A program made the translations under genes and the position numbers. From the NCBI GenBank assembly GCA_029255365.1, contig JAPFQF010000052.1, positions 1 to 64,000 on the forward strand: a stretch of 64,000 nt of DNA, given 5' to 3'. Source of the DNA: Candidatus Nitrosopumilus sp. (lineage in GTDB: Archaea; Thermoproteota; Nitrososphaeria; Nitrososphaerales; Nitrosopumilaceae). Below, piece by piece: positions 60,202-64,000 of this stretch; position 1 is the first letter of the stretch; every line of letters starts with the position of its first letter. Below the pieces are notes generated by a model. It did not search any database and was not told the origin of the DNA. It saw only the letters and a program-made list of their open reading frames with translations.

Positions 60202-61044
60202 TTATCCGTATGATTCAAACTTGATGCCAAAACTTCCATCAGACTTTTTTTCATGCTCTGTAACGAATCCTTTAGGACCTAAGTATTCAATCACTCCATC
60301 AATTGTTCCTTGATATCCACAAATGTAGATGATGGTATTTTCTGGAGTTAATTGTTCACCTACCATTTCTTCTACAGGCGATAATCCTGATTTTTTATCA
60401 GGCTTGAAGAATGATTCCACTCTGCCTACGTGACCATTCCAAGACCTGTTGAAAAATTCTTTTGGTCTGCTGATTGCAGATCTGTATCTGAAATTCCATT
60501 TGCCTCTTCCTACTTTTTCACTTTCTAATTCTAAATCTGTTAAGAGACGTTTGTAGCTTAATTCATCAACATAACTTGCACCGTGAAGTACAACTACTTC
60601 TCGTTTATCATTAGTATCGTGAAAATGTTTTGCAAATGCAATGAATGGTGCTAATCCAGTACCTCCTCCAACACAGATTATTCTTCTATTGTCTTTTTGT
60701 CCGTTTGGTAACTTGTCGCTAATTTGTAAAGCAGCTCCTGTAGGATCCCCCAGAGATACTTCATCACCAACACTTAGATAAAATAATTCAGTTGTCACGC
60801 GACCTGGAAGTGGTTTTCTAACCCATCTGATTATAAATTCAAAATAATCTCTATTTTCTGCGTGTGATGCAATTGAATATGCTCTTCGAACAATTTTTTT
60901 CTCTGCCGGAATTGGAAGACCGATTGTTAAAAATTGACCTGTTTTGTATTCCGGCATTCCTTTATCTGGAACTAATCTGATAATTACTAGGTCTTCTTTT
61001 AGTAACTCCCTATAGACTACTTTTGCTTTCATCTCAGTTACCAT
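60202..61044 (-). CDS. Ferredoxin-NADP reductase-like flavoprotein (copy 2)
   Basis: 280 residues, paralogue of 49085-49930. RRAYSIAS near 54-61, CVGGGTGLAPFIAF near 126-139, YICGYQG near 244 and the SYG end. The main differences are the loop GDPTGAALQISDKL and FKPDKKSG. Two copies plus two ferredoxins suggest paired systems, possibly one toward biosynthesis and one toward respiration or stress (inference). Confidence 0.91.
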   Translation of the reverse strand: MVTEMKAKVVYRELLKEDLVIIRLVPDKGMPEYKTGQFLTIGLPIPAEKKIVRRAYSIASHAENRDYFEFIIRWVRKPLPGRVTTELFYLSVGDEVSLGDPTGAALQISDKLPNGQKDNRRIICVGGGTGLAPFIAFAKHFHDTNDKREVVVLHGASYVDELSYKRLLTDLELESEKVGRGKWNFRYRSAISRPKEFFNRSWNGHVGRVESFFKPDKKSGLSPVEEMVGEQLTPENTIIYICGYQGTIDGVIEYLGPKGFVTEHEKKSDGSFGIKFESYG

Positions 61045-61067
61045 ACAAGAAGTTTTTTCCTAGCTTT

Positions 61068-61079
61068 GGTTAAATATAT
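61068..61079 (-). promoter_or_regulatory. Promoter element of reductase copy 2
   Basis: ATATATTTAACC on the minus strand, 24 bases before the start codon at 61044, identical in sequence and distance to the copy at 49954-49965. Confidence 0.65.
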
Positions 61080-61176
61080 TTCTCTTAGTATTATCATGGT
61101 AGATCCATCAAAAACACAATAATATCAAATAAATTATTAAACTATGCATATTTTTTCAATCTTTCATTCACAAAAT

Positions 61177-61977
61177 TCAATTATTGATTTGTGACATTGT
61201 TTCATCAAGAATTTCCTGATTTGCAGCTGCAATGAAAGAAACTCTTGTCTCATAACTTAGATCGGCATCAAGCGGATTCAAATTCTCATCTAATATCATT
61301 CCACCTGCCTCTTTAACAATTACATAACCTGCTGCAATATCTTGGATTCTAATTTTATTTCTCAAATCAATAAAAATATCCATCAATCCTCTTGCAAACA
61401 TTGCCATTTCAAGAGCATTTGCTCCAAAATGCCTGATATGATCATGATTTTTAAAAATTGGATGTAGTTTATTCATTAATTCAATTGACGCACCTGACGT
61501 GTTAATTCCAACTATTTTGTAGACGGGATCTTTTTTGTGAACTTTGATTTGTTTATTATTAAAAAATGCACCTTTATTTTTTGATGCCCAATACATCTCA
61601 CCATTAGAGAGATTTGTAATTACACCATCTGTAATCGAACTAAGCTTATCCTCAGTTGCAAAAGCTAACGAACTACAGAAAAAAGGAACTCCTCTGACTG
61701 CATTTGCTGAACCATCTATTGCATCCATTATGACAAATCCTTGTGGTTTGTCTGATAACTCAACTCGTCCACATTCCTCGCCTAAAACTACACATTCAAA
61801 ATTAATTTCTTTAAGATAATCTAAAACAGTTTTTTCAGCAATAATGTCTATGTTTCTTGAAATATCTCCACCAGCTCCAATACCGAAATCACCTGCTGCA
61901 TCTTCTGTTCCTGCAAGATCTTTTACATTTTCATAAATTCTGTTTGAAGCTTCACGAAGAATTTCTATTACATCCAT
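61177..61977 (-). CDS. Inositol monophosphatase / archaeal FBPase family
   Basis: 266 residues, Mg-dependent sugar-phosphate or inositol phosphatase. Metal site residues: LGEECGR near 64-70 and MDAIDGSANAVRGVPFF near 83-99 (family DPIDGTxN, here with Ala replacing Pro and Ser replacing Thr); the second motif IQDIAAGYVIVKEAGG near 208-223. Archaeal members often act as fructose-1,6-bisphosphatase. The substrate cannot be fixed; gluconeogenesis or inositol lipids are both plausible. Confidence 0.87.
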   Translation of the reverse strand: MDVIEILREASNRIYENVKDLAGTEDAAGDFGIGAGGDISRNIDIIAEKTVLDYLKEINFECVVLGEECGRVELSDKPQGFVIMDAIDGSANAVRGVPFFCSSLAFATEDKLSSITDGVITNLSNGEMYWASKNKGAFFNNKQIKVHKKDPVYKIVGINTSGASIELMNKLHPIFKNHDHIRHFGANALEMAMFARGLMDIFIDLRNKIRIQDIAAGYVIVKEAGGMILDENLNPLDADLSYETRVSFIAAANQEILDETMSQINN

Positions 61978-62060
61978 ACTGTCAAATTACTCGCTCGTAA
62001 TTTAAGTGAAGAAAATATTTAATTTGAAAGCATAAATAACAATAAAAAATATTAACGTTT

Positions 62061-63176
62061 GTGAGTGGCAAAGATCAATCTGTAATTAGTAAAGAATCTT
62101 TGATGAGCACAAAACCTGGAAAACAGATTATCAAACAAGCTTTGTTCAAATCTAAAGGTTACAAATTATTTAACAAATACAAAGAAGAAACAGAAAATCA
62201 ATTCCCAAATTTTGCAGAAAGATTTGCTCAAGGATTACTTTATGAAATAAAATCAGACACAAATCCAAATGCAACTCAGCAAGCGTTTGGCAATGAAGTA
62301 GGTTCTACTGAAATCATCCTGAATGCATCTGAAATTGAGCCTATTAAATCAAAATTAGAAAGTCTTGATGTGATGCAAGATAGAGTAAACCGAATTTTAA
62401 ATTCAAATTTTGTGAAAATGACCTTCCCTGTTTTTAATGGATTATTTGATGCCGCAGCAGAATATTCTGGACGAGACGATCCTCAATTAAAACAAGATAT
62501 GGTCGAAGGGCACATTCTTGCAATTGATCTAAGTGAACCTATGGACAGAATTGTAGACAAAGACGAAGATTTAGAATTTCTTGATGATTACAAACTAATG
62601 AATCCATATATTTTAAAATTAGCTCGAGATAAAATTTCTAAAGGTGGTGAGCAAGTTCTAAAAGAATTTGAAGCAGGATTTAAAGATGCTCAAGTTGGGC
62701 AATATCTAGATGAAAAATTAAAATCAAAACCAACAGAAATTACTGAAGAAGATATGACATTATCTTACAAAAAATATCGTGCAGTGATGGGAACTGCTGG
62801 AAGAAATATGGCTTTAGCAGAAAGGCCGTTGGGAGAAATTTTTTATTTAGGTATGGCAAGAGCTGCTGAAGGCGTTGGATGTGGAAACGAAATTGAAGAT
62901 TCGATTAAAAACGGTTTTGTAAAAATACCTTCTTGGCCACTTTACTATTCGTTATTAGCAAATGATGTAAAAAAAGGATTTGAAGTTACTTTGGAAAAAA
63001 GTAATTTGTATTTACAAGATGCAAGACTTACACTTGAACTATTACCGGATGATTTTTCTCACAAAGAATTTTTAGAATTTTTATTCTTGACTGTGGAGCA
63101 TTATAACCAATACTGGTACAATAAATTACAAAAAGCCAATAAATGGTCAGAGTATCAGTCTAAACTTCCTAGGTGA
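62061..63176 (+). CDS. Unknown 371-residue protein upstream of rfcL
   Basis: Soluble, mostly helical, no Cys pair, nucleotide or metal motif that I recognise. A well-ordered part lies at 150-330 (DAAAEYSGRDDPQLKQ; GTAGRNMALAERPLGE; FVKIPSWPLYYSLL). Its GGA/TGA stop region contains the ribosome-binding site of rfcL, so the two are probably cotranscribed. The start is GTG at 62061 after AATATTAACG. Likely a lineage-specific protein; a replication or repair link rests only on gene position. Confidence 0.75.
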   Translation: MSGKDQSVISKESLMSTKPGKQIIKQALFKSKGYKLFNKYKEETENQFPNFAERFAQGLLYEIKSDTNPNATQQAFGNEVGSTEIILNASEIEPIKSKLESLDVMQDRVNRILNSNFVKMTFPVFNGLFDAAAEYSGRDDPQLKQDMVEGHILAIDLSEPMDRIVDKDEDLEFLDDYKLMNPYILKLARDKISKGGEQVLKEFEAGFKDAQVGQYLDEKLKSKPTEITEEDMTLSYKKYRAVMGTAGRNMALAERPLGEIFYLGMARAAEGVGCGNEIEDSIKNGFVKIPSWPLYYSLLANDVKKGFEVTLEKSNLYLQDARLTLELLPDDFSHKEFLEFLFLTVEHYNQYWYNKLQKANKWSEYQSKLPR

Positions 63177-63177
63177 T
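63172..63177 (+). promoter_or_regulatory. Ribosome-binding site of rfcL overlapping the upstream stop
   Basis: GGTGAT seven bases before the ATG at 63185, with the TGA of the preceding gene inside it. This indicates coupled translation. Confidence 0.6.
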
Positions 63178-63184
63178 TACATTG

Positions 63185-64000
63185 ATGTGGTCCGAAAAAT
63201 ACCGACCTTATATAATTTCTGATATGGTTGGAAATGAGGAAGCACGAGCAGCAATTATTGAATGGTTTGTTAAATGGAAGAAAGGTACAAAGCCATTACT
63301 TCTAGTAGGTCCACCTGGAATTGGAAAAACTACAATAGCATATCTTGTTGCAAAGCAGTTCGGATATGACATGATTGGACTAAATGCAAGTGATGTTAGA
63401 AGTAAATCTAGAATTAATGAAATTCTTATGCCTGTTTTAGGAAATGTGAGTGTTTTAGGAACTCCTATGATCTTTGTAGATGAAGTTGACGGAATTCACG
63501 GTCGTGGTGATTATGGTGGTGCATCTGCACTTGTTGATATTTTAAAAGAACCAACTGTTCCAATTGTTCTTGCAGCAAACAATGATGCATCAGATAAAAT
63601 GAAAAGTATCAAAAAAGTAGTAAAAACAATTTATTTCAAAAGAATTCCTCCACGATTATTACGCGTATATCTTGAAAATATTTTGAAAAAACAAAGTGCA
63701 AAATTAAGTCCTGGGGCCTTAATCAAAGTGATTGACAAATCAAAAGGCGATATTCGTTCAATGATAAATCTTACACAATCTCTAGAAACAGGATTTAATC
63801 CACAAACAGAACAATCTTTTGAAAGTGTTAATGTTGAAGATGGAGTAAATGCTTTCTTTAAAGCAAATTCAGTTGAAGAAGCTCGCAGTGTTCTTTATTC
63901 TATGCAAATTGATCCTAGAGAAAAAATTAATGCATTTTATTCTAGTATTGTAACTAGTGAATTAGATAGTGCTTCACTTGCAAAATATTTAGAAATAATT
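63185..64000 (+). CDS. rfcL: Replication factor C large subunit, 3' end outside the window
   Basis: AAA+ clamp-loader large subunit. The ATG at 63185 opens 272 codons that run off the right edge. WSEKYRPYIISDMVGNE at the start, Walker A GPPGIGKTT near 43, LNASDVRS near 64 and Walker B IFVDEVDGIHG near 96-106; the SRC motif is absent as expected of the large subunit. The start is chosen because MWSEKYRP is the family N-terminus and the TTG just before it is less likely. Its partner rfcS lies 24 kb away. Confidence 0.94.
   Translation, partial: MWSEKYRPYIISDMVGNEEARAAIIEWFVKWKKGTKPLLLVGPPGIGKTTIAYLVAKQFGYDMIGLNASDVRSKSRINEILMPVLGNVSVLGTPMIFVDEVDGIHGRGDYGGASALVDILKEPTVPIVLAANNDASDKMKSIKKVVKTIYFKRIPPRLLRVYLENILKKQSAKLSPGALIKVIDKSKGDIRSMINLTQSLETGFNPQTEQSFESVNVEDGVNAFFKANSVEEARSVLYSMQIDPREKINAFYSSIVTSELDSASLAKYLEII

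Overview
The window looks like chromosomal DNA of a marine ammonia-oxidising thaumarchaeon (Nitrososphaerota, Nitrosopumilus-like). The base composition is AT-rich. The information-processing genes are archaeal: RfcS and RfcL, GINS-MCM-Hel308, aIF5B, aIF6, eL8/eS28/eL24/eL37, Alba, LSm and archease. A 4-hydroxybutyryl-CoA dehydratase lies directly beside an ADP-forming acyl-CoA synthetase, a pairing known from the thaumarchaeal 3-hydroxypropionate/4-hydroxybutyrate carbon-fixation cycle. Many genes start with TTG or GTG about 26 bases after a TATA-like Box A, as expected for leaderless archaeal transcripts. I see no phage, insertion sequence or CRISPR array.

Layout. 1-7.5 kb: amino-acid genes (ilvE, lysC), a glycosyltransferase, tRNA-Val, small membrane and secreted proteins, a radical SAM protein, a winged-helix/membrane-protein group and an RNase HI-like gene. 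7.6-11.3 kb: the two carbon-fixation genes. 11.3-16 kb: signal peptidase, a cluster of zinc-ribbon proteins with a thioredoxin, tRNA-Ala and a cyclic amidohydrolase. 16-22 kb: a Met-rich secreted protein, Pcm, RpiA, eL37, LSm, a creatininase-family protein, a PurU-like protein, tRNA-Leu and GlmM. 23-26 kb: a tight translation operon (eL8-eS28-eL24-Ndk-aIF5B). 26-35 kb: accessory genes, including a secreted protein with 147-bp repeats, a 5'-truncated uracil-DNA glycosylase and an HD alarmone-hydrolase-like protein. 35-39 kb: HisS, aIF6, two tandem dicluster ferredoxins and tRNA-Ser. 38.7-45.8 kb: divergent replication genes (rfcS; GINS-mcm-hel308) running into a polyprenyl-phosphate sugar transferase. 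45.8-50 kb: a reverse-strand sugar-modification cluster, a second ilvE, a nucleotidyltransferase and a ferredoxin-NADP reductase. 50-56 kb: tRNA-Ala, HEAT-repeat protein, Alba, a PEP mutase/isocitrate lyase homologue, PadR, and a complete four-gene succinate dehydrogenase. 56-64 kb: ArgH, tRNA-Lys and tRNA-Asp, an Ala-rich coiled-coil protein joined to a HemA-like protein without the catalytic cysteine, a second ferredoxin reductase, an IMPase-family phosphatase, an unknown 371-residue protein, and the start of rfcL.

Most of this is core metabolism and information processing. The points I consider most unusual are the HemA-like protein lacking its nucleophile, the duplicated ferredoxin and ferredoxin-reductase genes that kept identical promoter spacing, the repeat-bearing and Met-rich exported proteins, an alarmone-hydrolase-like protein with a changed ED pair, a candidate structured RNA at 1.04-1.14 kb, and several small genes that are easily missed (eL37, a zinc ribbon, DUF1059, and a membrane ORF with a probable frameshift).
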